In this document: piece after piece, positions 29,881-39,334 of the stretch | Layout of the letters: each line of letters opens with the position of its first letter | Position numbering within the stretch: position 1 is the first letter of the stretch | Assembly: GCA_946415785.1 (NCBI GenBank) | Contig: CAMKTV010000002.1 | Coordinates: 16,093-80,092, forward strand | Source of the DNA: an uncultured Solobacterium sp. | GTDB lineage: Bacteria; Bacillota_I; Bacilli_A; Erysipelotrichales; Erysipelotrichaceae | Direction: 5' to 3' | DNA length: 64,000 bases | The notes under the pieces: model-generated | Told to the model about the DNA's origin: nothing | Database searches by the model: none | What the model saw: the letters and a program-made list of their open reading frames with translations, nothing else | Made by a program: the position numbers and the translations under genes

Positions 29881-32800
29881 CTTCCTCCACCTTTCCTTCT
29901 TCATCTAAAGAATCATCCTCAATAGGTGTTGATTCATTTTCCTCTTCACTATCTTCAACTTCAGAATCTTCTTCGCTCATTTGATCATCTGCTTCTTCTT
30001 CGTCTTCTTCAGCTTCAGATTCTGTTTCTTCTTCGCTCACTACTTCTTCGCTGTTTTCATCATCATTTTTCTCTTCAACGATATTGTCGTCATTTTCTTC
30101 AGTTGTAGCAGTTTCCTCGTTTGGAACATCTGAATCAGTTTTGTCTTTATCTTCGTCTTTTTTCTTCTTCTTGAAAAGATTCTTGATAAATTCAATTATT
30201 CGCTTAAAGAAAGGCTGCTTTCCGCTTTCTTCAAGTTTCTTTCTTCTTTCCTCTTGTTTTGCTTTTCTCTCAGCTTTTCTTTTTTCTTTTGGAGTTAAGC
30301 CTTCTTCGCCAGCTTCTTGTCCTTCTTTATTTTTCTTCTTAAATAATTTCTTGAACCAGCCACCAATACGTTTAAAGAAAGGCTCTTTTTTATTATCTTC
30401 GTATACATTGAATTCTTGTGTTTCTTTCTTTTCAATCTTGACTTCTTTTACTTTTAAGCTTTCTTCGATCATTTCATCATTCCAAGATAAATAATCAGAA
30501 ATCATTTGCAGTATACGAGAAATATTTCTTTCAACAGCACCCAATAATCCTAGATCTAATTGGCTATCTTCAACGATGTAAATGTATTTGCCTTCTTGTT
30601 CTTCGTCGAAATCAAGACTATATGTTAATGGTGCAGTAAAACTTCCGTTAGTTAATGCACAAATAAATGGTTGGTTTTCTGCAAACAATGATACAAACAA
30701 TTCGTTAAGTAAGTTAGTTAAAGTTACTCTTACATCATCATTGAATTCATCACCAAATTTAGAGAAATCCAATTTAAGAATTTGCTTGTGATGATAATTA
30801 CGTGAAGGAACATTGTTTAAACTGATTAAATCAGAAGCATCAAAATCATTGTATGCTTTTTGTTTCCAATAGCCTTTTGTATCAACACTGAAATCCGCAA
30901 ATTGATAATAGACATCAATATCATTGATTGTCTTCAAATCGCCCATTGTTTTAGAGTCTTCTACACTATGAATTGTATAATTACGCAATTGACGATAAGT
31001 TAATCGGCCATTAATGTGGTCAGATGCTCTACGAACTAATATTCTGTTATCAGCTGTAGTTGTTACCATTTCGTAATATTTACCATTAAGTGTAAAGAAT
31101 TGTCCTGGTAAATATTTCTGATATACATGACCTTTTAATTCACTTCCAATAAAGTTATCAACGTCTTCTTCTTCAGAAATGTATTTTGCATTCTGTAAAT
31201 CATCTAAGATAACACTATAAAACTTTTCATCTTCAATAGTATAAATATTCTCATATTCACCACTATCAGGTCGATATTCTCTCTTTAATAGAATTGTTTC
31301 ATCTTTTTCAAAGACTAACTCTTCACCACTAGGCTTAGTATATATTAAGTCTGGAACACCTGATGACTTAGTAATGTCTTCTTTTCCAAAAATAATACAT
31401 ATTTCTTTCCATAGTTCAAGTAAAGGATTTTCTGTATCCATTCCTTGAAGTTCGAGTTGTCTTAATAAAACTTTTTCTTCAATATCTTCTACACATAACA
31501 ACAAGCACAAAGATAATATTGCATTGCGTCTTGTACGTACATAGTCAGCAGCAATATATGGAATCGCTTTTGGATCCACTCTAAATATCTCTGGATTGCT
31601 AGTCATATATTCACGCATCATGTATTCATTTGATATGACATTAACAAAGCCTTGTTGTTCTGTTATTGTTGCGAAATTACGTCTTGTTTCAAATAGATTT
31701 TTTCTGTCATCTTCAACTGTTAAAAATGCTAAATTGCTAACTCTTTGATTACAGATATTAAATGATGTTTTAAAGTACTCATCAAAAGTTTCCTGATTCT
31801 TAGGAAGTTTTGCATAACTTAATAATTCATAATAATACTGTTTAGCTATCCAGTGTGCATCAATAACAGGGAAAGTTTCGCATCCATACCAAATGGCGTT
31901 TTTAATCTGATTTTTTAATGCCACCATTGATAATTCTGTTCCTAGTCCTAAGAATCTAGAGATACCAGGTACAATACGGTGTTGAAGATAATCATCATCA
32001 GCAGTCCAGCACATATATGAACTAATGCCATGAGGATGTTCAGTAGCTGAAACTTCTGTTATGTTTGTCATTAAAATATGCGATAAAGAGTCAACCAGTC
32101 CATCACAGTTACGGTCTATAGAACAATATGTAACCTGTCTTTCTTTTCCACAACACTTCATAAGCATGTGTAAACCAACCTGAGCGGTTGTCACAAGCTT
32201 TGAAGGTTCTATTATCATAACAAAAGATACTTTTTGTAAGAAGTCTTTAAATACTCTATGTATTTTCAAATCATGAACACCAGATCTTGTAATGATACCG
32301 ATATCTGGCAATTCTTCTTCTTCATTTCTATCTTTTGATAAAACTTCAATTTTCCAGATATTAGGAATATGTGCTAATTCACCCATTCCTTCATCTAACC
32401 AGTTCTTCAGATCATTTTCTGAGCCGTGCTGTCCTAAAACAACAAGAATTTTTCCACTATTCAGCAATTCATGATTCATTGAATAGAAAACATATGGATT
32501 CAATTTGTCATAAAAAGGTGTATTAAATAATAAGCTCTTTCCATTTGCCAAATCATAACCTGAACGAACATAATCAACATTTGGTTTTAGGCCGCCATCC
32601 ATTAGTTTTCTTATAAACATTGAATAATTGTTCGCAAGATTGCCACCTTCTTTTTCAATGTTCATTAATATATCTTCGACTGAATTAATTGCACTTCCTG
32701 ACTCATTAACAGTAATGCCACCTGTTGAAAGTTTATCTCCAAATAAATCCATTAATGGCTTTCTAAGTTTTGCATAAAAAGCGAAATGTCTAGATTTATC

Positions 32801-33493
32801 TTTTTGAACTATCAGGTCTGCTTTTTCATCTTTTTGTAATCCATCAATAAAGAATGCAAATTCACCAACTATTATGATTGAGAAAAATGGATAATAAGGT
32901 TCACTTACTAAATTCTCCATGCATAAGTAAAATGTAACAAGCATTCCAACTACGGATATACCACAAATACCATAATAAGCAGTTTTTAAATATGACCGAG
33001 CTTGGCCAAAATGATCTTTGATATACCACGCTTCATCATTTTCGTCATAATAGTAGAATATTTCAACAAGAGAACCAATAAATGAGTTCTCGTTAATAGT
33101 GATTTTTTTCATTATTGCCGTTAAAATCTTTTTCAATGTTACATATACTGTAAGTGCGGCAGTATTAAAAAGAACTACTTCTAGAAATATTCCCCAACTT
33201 GTATATAAGTTTCTTATACCATTTCCGATAAAACTCAAGAAACTTACCATTTCAAAAATCTTAGCTAATCCTAAGAATAGATTAAGCAAAAGATCTGATA
33301 ATTTATTCAACAAGAAAAACATTATGATGCTATAAATAATTGCAACTAGTGGCATTGCGAATTGATTGCATCTTTTTTCTTTTGGTGTATTAGCACTGTT
33401 ATTGCTTTTAAACGCAAGAAGCATAAAAGGAAGAAAAGACAACGCTATAGATAATAGTTTAATTATTTTCATATATTTCTTCCTTTCTTGCAA
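29873..33493 (-). CDS. large multi-TM membrane protein with degenerate NTPase/helicase-like core and long basic-then-acidic C-terminal tail
   Basis: 1206 aa; N-terminal TM helices; duplicated PFFKRI..F.K.LFKKK motif; D/E-rich tail; overlaps upstream gene. Confidence 0.75.
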   Translation of the reverse strand: MQERKKYMKIIKLLSIALSFLPFMLLAFKSNNSANTPKEKRCNQFAMPLVAIIYSIIMFFLLNKLSDLLLNLFLGLAKIFEMVSFLSFIGNGIRNLYTSWGIFLEVVLFNTAALTVYVTLKKILTAIMKKITINENSFIGSLVEIFYYYDENDEAWYIKDHFGQARSYLKTAYYGICGISVVGMLVTFYLCMENLVSEPYYPFFSIIIVGEFAFFIDGLQKDEKADLIVQKDKSRHFAFYAKLRKPLMDLFGDKLSTGGITVNESGSAINSVEDILMNIEKEGGNLANNYSMFIRKLMDGGLKPNVDYVRSGYDLANGKSLLFNTPFYDKLNPYVFYSMNHELLNSGKILVVLGQHGSENDLKNWLDEGMGELAHIPNIWKIEVLSKDRNEEEELPDIGIITRSGVHDLKIHRVFKDFLQKVSFVMIIEPSKLVTTAQVGLHMLMKCCGKERQVTYCSIDRNCDGLVDSLSHILMTNITEVSATEHPHGISSYMCWTADDDYLQHRIVPGISRFLGLGTELSMVALKNQIKNAIWYGCETFPVIDAHWIAKQYYYELLSYAKLPKNQETFDEYFKTSFNICNQRVSNLAFLTVEDDRKNLFETRRNFATITEQQGFVNVISNEYMMREYMTSNPEIFRVDPKAIPYIAADYVRTRRNAILSLCLLLCVEDIEEKVLLRQLELQGMDTENPLLELWKEICIIFGKEDITKSSGVPDLIYTKPSGEELVFEKDETILLKREYRPDSGEYENIYTIEDEKFYSVILDDLQNAKYISEEEDVDNFIGSELKGHVYQKYLPGQFFTLNGKYYEMVTTTADNRILVRRASDHINGRLTYRQLRNYTIHSVEDSKTMGDLKTINDIDVYYQFADFSVDTKGYWKQKAYNDFDASDLISLNNVPSRNYHHKQILKLDFSKFGDEFNDDVRVTLTNLLNELFVSLFAENQPFICALTNGSFTAPLTYSLDFDEEQEGKYIYIVEDSQLDLGLLGAVERNISRILQMISDYLSWNDEMIEESLKVKEVKIEKKETQEFNVYEDNKKEPFFKRIGGWFKKLFKKKNKEGQEAGEEGLTPKEKRKAERKAKQEERRKKLEESGKQPFFKRIIEFIKNLFKKKKKDEDKDKTDSDVPNEETATTEENDDNIVEEKNDDENSEEVVSEEETESEAEEDEEEADDQMSEEDSEVEDSEEENESTPIEDDSLDEEGKVEEDE

Positions 33494-35561
33494 TTATACT
33501 CAAAATAATATTTGTAGGTACATCTACAAAATTACCCCTGTCGACAAATTCAATTCTTAAACTGTCAAAGTTTCTGATTGGAGCAGGGTAAGTATATTCA
33601 TGTATCTGAGTGAAGTCATAATTAAATGGCTCAATTAGGTTTTCATCGCAATCAGTAATATCACCAATATAATCTTTATATGATTCTTTAAGTTTCGCTC
33701 TTACTTTACGTATTTCTTCTTGATGTTTTTTTAGAACATTTATGCTTTGTGTATATTCGTCAACAACTTTTTCTGTGTTTTGTAAAACATTATTGCTTCT
33801 TCTAACACTGCATGAAGCACTTAAATATTCTGAGCATTGTCTTAAGAATGATTTAATATTTGAAAGAACATCATTTACGGTATTGTTGTAATCTTTTATT
33901 AAGCTGATTAGTGAAGATCTCATTAATAATAAAGATATCAAAAGAATAACAAGTAAAAGCCCTAAAGATACTAATGTAATTATTAAGGCAATTGATGTTG
34001 TATCATAACCGGCATTTGAAGAAATGATGAAAGGTAAAAAGCCAATCAAGTACAATGCAAAAACAATGATTGTCAGAATAATGCCACTCTTTTTAGTCAT
34101 ACGTGTATTGATTTTCTTCTTGATATTTTCAGAAGAATTCTCAATCTTTTTTTGATATGAAGAAAGAGCGACATAGTTATCAGGAATTGATTCAATCATC
34201 TTATTTTCTTCTTTTTCCGCAAATTCCCTGATGTCATCAATTTGGAATTGAGTTAAACGACTTATATCAGAACTAATTCCTTGGCTTGCAATATTAGCTT
34301 GTACAATACTTTTCTTTATTGAACGTAACTGTTGTTTACTGATATAAGCTAATTCTTCTTTGGAAGCATTATAATCTTTTTTCCACTTGCTATGTTCATT
34401 TTCTGGGCTGTCATAGAACAAACCATAGTCTTTTTCAACATATGTGTTTTCTTCTTTACAAGAATTATCTAAAACGACAGGGATGTCGCTTGGCGTACAA
34501 AAATGTAATGAGGCATCTTTATCACTCAAGCTGCCAGGAATCTCACTTCTGGTTTTTTCAATTTCGCTATTTATTGATTCATAAGTGTTAGCTAATTTTT
34601 TATCATATGTTGTAATCAGTTTATATAATGGTCCATCATCAGTTTCAACATCAATTCTATATAAATGTCTAGATTGAATAGAACTGCTTGAAATAGGATT
34701 CGTTGCCACAATCAAACATATGGTTAAAAAGAAAATATAATTTGAACGAAAATCCTTATGTGAATATGGAAGTGCATCATACACTAAGAAACGCATTTTA
34801 TCAAAATACATATTGCGATCTACAAATTGTGAATACTGTTTACCTAAATCAGTATTCCAATAATCCTCTGGATTAAAGAAATCTTTTTCAACAACACGAG
34901 GAGTAATACACAACACATGTATTGGATAATTAATATTCAAATATTTTTCATCAATAAAAGCGCTGCGTAACTGCTCCTTCAAACGCATTTCTTGCGTATA
35001 ATATGTTTTCCTTAATTTCTGTATTTCATCATCAAGGCTTTTTCCATTGTTTTCTTTATATATTTCTTCTAAAACTAAATCAGTTTCATCTACTTTTCCT
35101 TTATAATCATTTTTTATAAATTCAGTAGGTTTAAAACAAAGCCATGTAGATAGTTTTGTTAGTGGAAGTGCAATTGCATTTTTATAAACATTTTCTTTTT
35201 CTTTTGCTAAATTCTCGTAATATTCTTTCCACAACGAAAGAAGCTTCTCTTTAGTTTCGCTTTCTTCAATATTGTAGTCTGGTTCAACTAGTTCATCTAA
35301 AGACTCGTGATTGACCACATCAAAAGGATTTCGAAGCCTTGCAATTTCTTCGCTTAAATTATTAATGATGATTGCTCGCCATTCTTTTTTCTTGCCTACA
35401 ATATCTTGTAGTTCAGGGACAGCCTCTTTTAAAGTCTGTCCCTTAGTGTTCCAATAGCAAAACGCAAGGTCCTTATTATTAAGAAACGGCTCAAAAAACA
35501 ATTTATCATCAGTTCGGATTGCATCAATATATGATTTTTCCGCTATTAAAACTGTGAACAA
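33459..35561 (-). CDS. uncharacterised membrane protein with two central TM helices and coiled-coil regions
   Basis: 700 aa; TM segments IILTIIVFALYLIGFLPFIIS and IALIITLVSLGLLLVILLISLLL; in operon. Confidence 0.75.
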   Translation of the reverse strand: MFTVLIAEKSYIDAIRTDDKLFFEPFLNNKDLAFCYWNTKGQTLKEAVPELQDIVGKKKEWRAIIINNLSEEIARLRNPFDVVNHESLDELVEPDYNIEESETKEKLLSLWKEYYENLAKEKENVYKNAIALPLTKLSTWLCFKPTEFIKNDYKGKVDETDLVLEEIYKENNGKSLDDEIQKLRKTYYTQEMRLKEQLRSAFIDEKYLNINYPIHVLCITPRVVEKDFFNPEDYWNTDLGKQYSQFVDRNMYFDKMRFLVYDALPYSHKDFRSNYIFFLTICLIVATNPISSSSIQSRHLYRIDVETDDGPLYKLITTYDKKLANTYESINSEIEKTRSEIPGSLSDKDASLHFCTPSDIPVVLDNSCKEENTYVEKDYGLFYDSPENEHSKWKKDYNASKEELAYISKQQLRSIKKSIVQANIASQGISSDISRLTQFQIDDIREFAEKEENKMIESIPDNYVALSSYQKKIENSSENIKKKINTRMTKKSGIILTIIVFALYLIGFLPFIISSNAGYDTTSIALIITLVSLGLLLVILLISLLLMRSSLISLIKDYNNTVNDVLSNIKSFLRQCSEYLSASCSVRRSNNVLQNTEKVVDEYTQSINVLKKHQEEIRKVRAKLKESYKDYIGDITDCDENLIEPFNYDFTQIHEYTYPAPIRNFDSLRIEFVDRGNFVDVPTNIILSIIARKEEIYENN

Positions 35562-35586
35562 TTTCGCCCACCTCCGTTTTTAGTTA

Positions 35587-38500
35587 TTAGATAACTGAAC
35601 TATCTTTGAATTCTTTAGCAATTCTATCTAATAATAATTCATAATCTTCTGGTTCTGGTGCTGACATGATTACATCACGGATCTTCTTTTGAATGATTTC
35701 CATGATTGGATTATCAGCAGCAGGTACAGCATGCATTTCATCAATATAGAATTGATAATTACGTTCTAATAAAGTCAACTCATCAACTAAACGAGTACAC
35801 AAAACAAATTTAACGTCTTCTGGTTTTTCCCATTTAGTATATTCACCACGTAATACATCAATTACAGCATCTACCATTGAATCAAATTCAGCAACAAAAC
35901 GATCTGAATTTGGTAAAGAACAATAGAACGCTAAAGGTATTTCTAATATACTGTTAGGATTTTCAACGTAGCGTTTGCCATCATCTTCGATATTTTCTAA
36001 TTCTTTGTTTGCCTTATTTTGTTTGTATCTTGCTTCTTTATTCTTTCTAATCTCGCTTCTTAGCTCTTCTAGACTCTTTTGTGTTCCATCATAAATATTA
36101 TTTTTGTTTTTCTCATCAGAGCCAAGTAAAGCAAATAGGTCAAATGAAGCCATGTCTTTGAAGAATTCAGTATTTTCATAATTACAGTTCTTTGCAGCAC
36201 TTACTGCTTTTCTTAAAGATGCGATCTTATTGATGTCTTCTACAACTCTATAATTTACATATAAAGCTTCTAATATTTCATAGAATTCATCACACAATGT
36301 ACCATTTGGAACTTGAAGTTCTTCATCACGGTTGCTTGAATTTCTAAATGCATAAACATTCTTTCCGTTAGCAACATTTGATAATGGACGAAGTTGAATT
36401 GCTTTATGAATTAATCCATAAATAAATGCTTTGTGAACTTTCATAATAACTTGTTTTTGATAGTTAAAGTCTAGTTCAGGCATTTGTTTAATTGAATCCC
36501 ATGCTTTATCGATATGTGTTGAAACTGCAGCATTCTTTGTAGAATCAGGGCCAATTAAATTTGAGTATTCAACATAAGCTCTATGATATGTACCTGGTTT
36601 CTTTTCACCAGTTTCTGTCTTAAATGGAGCAGCAAATTTCTTCAATTTATCTGGTGTTAAATTGTATAACGCATTGAAGAAATGAATTTCATATTTAGAA
36701 ATTGTATCTACTGCTTCACCCTTAGGCATTAAGTCTCTTACACGAATTCTACGATTATCTAGTAATGATTTATTGAATGCACAAGCTTTGATTTCTCTTG
36801 ATTCTTCATTAGGCATTCTTTGAATTGATGGAGCAGCAATACGTGTTCCTTTTTCAATAACTTCAAAGATATGTCTCTTAACATCTTCGATAGTAACTTT
36901 TTCAAATACTTGTTCGCTGCCATCGTTTTCTTCACGTAAACGAATTCTTTCTTGTAAACGTTGTTCTAATTCAATAGCACCAATAATGTCGATATTGATA
37001 TCATCACACTTATCAGCAACGCTATCTCTAAAATAACCCATAAGAATATCATCAAAGATATTTACTCTGCGGTCTGCTTCAATTGATTCGCCGCCTGCTT
37101 TCTTTAACTCAATGTTAAATACAGCATTGTTTTTAACTGCATCAAAGATTCCTCCACTAATATCTGAGCTTAACATAGTTGTTTCTTTTTGAATCTTTTG
37201 TAAAGAGAATTTACTTAATTCTTTTAGAAGACTTTCAGTTGCACAAATATTAATAAATGAATCACCTTTTTGATATTTAAGTTCATCTACTAAATCAGTT
37301 TGGTTTCTATTTAAGTCTTTAACTTTAGCAGCAAATGTATTAAAGAAAGCTTCAAATTGAGCAGAGAATTCTTTTAGATATTCTAATGCTTTTTGATAAG
37401 CTGCAAAGTTTTCAACTAGCTTACGATAGTTCTCTATTGCTTTAAAATATGCAGGAACATCAGTATCAGCCTCATCATATATCTTTTTATAACCTTTTAG
37501 TTTTTGTCCTAATGTAGGTTCATTTTCTGATACTTCAGCTAGATTATCAATACCGATAATTTTTGTTTTAGAGAATTTTAAGTCATCATATTCTTTTTCT
37601 TGGAATGATCTAATTCTCTTTTCTGCTTCTTTGATTTCATTTTCTGCGCCACTTGTAACTCTCTCACTTAATTTATCTAATAAACGATATAAAGCAAAAC
37701 GAGTTGCACATGGATGGAAAACTTCTTTTTGAACATTCTTAATAAGTTGTTCAAAACTATAAGCATCTTCAATTGCAAGTGTTTTTCTTTCATTAGTAAA
37801 TACAGCTTCAACCCAACGAGCAGCAATCTTGCCAATGATAGGATTATTGTCGTCTTTACCTTTTTCTGCGATTTTCTTATGATATTGTTTTATCTTATAA
37901 ACTGCTTCGCTAATCTTCTTTTCAGCTGAGAAGCCGCTTGTTGCACGACTAGCAGCAGGTTCGTATAAATCTTTAATTCCACTGTCATTTAAAACTGCTT
38001 GATTGACAGCATCTTCAAACTTTTCCATGTAATCCTCAATTTTTGAATCAAAATCATTTAATTCATATGAGTTTACAAGGTCTTTTGAGAATGCGTCTGT
38101 TGCGTTTAGCATAGTATCACAGAACACTTTTCCATATGAATCCCATGTTGACATTGGAATACCACGTTTCTTTTGTTCTGCTTGATAAAGTTTAACTGCT
38201 TTATCATATTTAGTCCATTTAGTTGCTTCGCCTTCACCACCTATACTATCCATTGCTAAATCGTATGCTACATATTCAACAACTTTTTCGTATGGGTAAC
38301 GAATTACACCAGCACCAATGCCACCAAAACGATTACGTCCATAGTTGCCTGGTTTAGCCATTTCTTTAATGATATTGTCTTCTTCTGAGAAAGCCTTCTT
38401 TTGCATTGGACCTACGTTTTGTTCATATAGGGCTTGTGCTGCTTGTTTTTCATATTGGTTAGTACTTATCATTGTGCTATCTTCAGCATCTTGACCATCC

Positions 38501-39315
38501 ATTAAGAAACAGAAGTCCATTGGTAATAATGATAGAGATTTTAATCTATCTGAACCTGCAACTGGGAAATCTACATGTAAATTAGCATATTGTTTTAGAT
38601 CATCATCTAAATCAATAAAGCCTGAACCTTTCATCATGAAAGCGTTGATTTCTTTAATTGTTGCATAAGCATTTCTAGCTTGGCTATCTCTTTCTGTTTG
38701 TGATTCGATAACACTATCTAATGTTTCAGGAAGCAATAACAAACCACGAACTAACAAACTTGTATTAGGATATTTTTCTTTTACGTAATCACGAATATAC
38801 ATACTGATAGGTAAAGCAATACCTGAACCAGTACCACCTGATGCAGTTGTTGCAATAACAACACGCATTGTTTGTTTCATGGCTTTTCCTGTTTTACGGA
38901 AAAGGTCATCGATTGCATCATACAAAGGACGAATCTTACCAGTTTTAATTGTTGAGTTAAATGCTAATCTTGAAATAGCTCTAACTTGTCCTGCACCTTC
39001 AGAAACTGTTTTATCATACATAACAGCGTTCTTAGGGAACCATTTTTTACGAGCTTCTTCATCATAGTCAAGATAGCTTCCTACTGTTTGCGTATTTGAT
39101 GTTTGTACCCATCTAATAGCTGATCTTCCATTTGCAATGCCTGTTAAGTCATTAACATTGGTATCTAGACAAAGAAAATTAATATTTTCTTTTTCTTCTG
39201 GGGCACACATATCAGCTACTTTCTTTACAATACGTCCTCCAGTACCACCGACACCAACAAACAATGTTGGCGCAAGAACTTCATTTGGTTTTAACAATTC
39301 TTTTTTACTTTCCAT
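35587..39315 (-). CDS. tubulin-like (FtsZ/tubulin superfamily, tubulin_2-type) protein
   Basis: N-terminal LFVGVGGTGGRIVKKV nucleotide-binding loop and VIATTASGGTGSGIALPI tubulin-type signature; 1242 aa. Confidence 0.85.
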   Translation of the reverse strand: MESKKELLKPNEVLAPTLFVGVGGTGGRIVKKVADMCAPEEKENINFLCLDTNVNDLTGIANGRSAIRWVQTSNTQTVGSYLDYDEEARKKWFPKNAVMYDKTVSEGAGQVRAISRLAFNSTIKTGKIRPLYDAIDDLFRKTGKAMKQTMRVVIATTASGGTGSGIALPISMYIRDYVKEKYPNTSLLVRGLLLLPETLDSVIESQTERDSQARNAYATIKEINAFMMKGSGFIDLDDDLKQYANLHVDFPVAGSDRLKSLSLLPMDFCFLMDGQDAEDSTMISTNQYEKQAAQALYEQNVGPMQKKAFSEEDNIIKEMAKPGNYGRNRFGGIGAGVIRYPYEKVVEYVAYDLAMDSIGGEGEATKWTKYDKAVKLYQAEQKKRGIPMSTWDSYGKVFCDTMLNATDAFSKDLVNSYELNDFDSKIEDYMEKFEDAVNQAVLNDSGIKDLYEPAASRATSGFSAEKKISEAVYKIKQYHKKIAEKGKDDNNPIIGKIAARWVEAVFTNERKTLAIEDAYSFEQLIKNVQKEVFHPCATRFALYRLLDKLSERVTSGAENEIKEAEKRIRSFQEKEYDDLKFSKTKIIGIDNLAEVSENEPTLGQKLKGYKKIYDEADTDVPAYFKAIENYRKLVENFAAYQKALEYLKEFSAQFEAFFNTFAAKVKDLNRNQTDLVDELKYQKGDSFINICATESLLKELSKFSLQKIQKETTMLSSDISGGIFDAVKNNAVFNIELKKAGGESIEADRRVNIFDDILMGYFRDSVADKCDDINIDIIGAIELEQRLQERIRLREENDGSEQVFEKVTIEDVKRHIFEVIEKGTRIAAPSIQRMPNEESREIKACAFNKSLLDNRRIRVRDLMPKGEAVDTISKYEIHFFNALYNLTPDKLKKFAAPFKTETGEKKPGTYHRAYVEYSNLIGPDSTKNAAVSTHIDKAWDSIKQMPELDFNYQKQVIMKVHKAFIYGLIHKAIQLRPLSNVANGKNVYAFRNSSNRDEELQVPNGTLCDEFYEILEALYVNYRVVEDINKIASLRKAVSAAKNCNYENTEFFKDMASFDLFALLGSDEKNKNNIYDGTQKSLEELRSEIRKNKEARYKQNKANKELENIEDDGKRYVENPNSILEIPLAFYCSLPNSDRFVAEFDSMVDAVIDVLRGEYTKWEKPEDVKFVLCTRLVDELTLLERNYQFYIDEMHAVPAADNPIMEIIQKKIRDVIMSAPEPEDYELLLDRIAKEFKDSSVI

Positions 39316-39334
39316 AATAATTCTCCTTTGCTTA

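Noticed and set aside
30084-30494. 136-aa plus-strand ORF rich in S/F/L
   Set aside because: Antisense shadow of the low-complexity basic/acidic tail of the 1206-aa protein; no RBS or plausible protein composition
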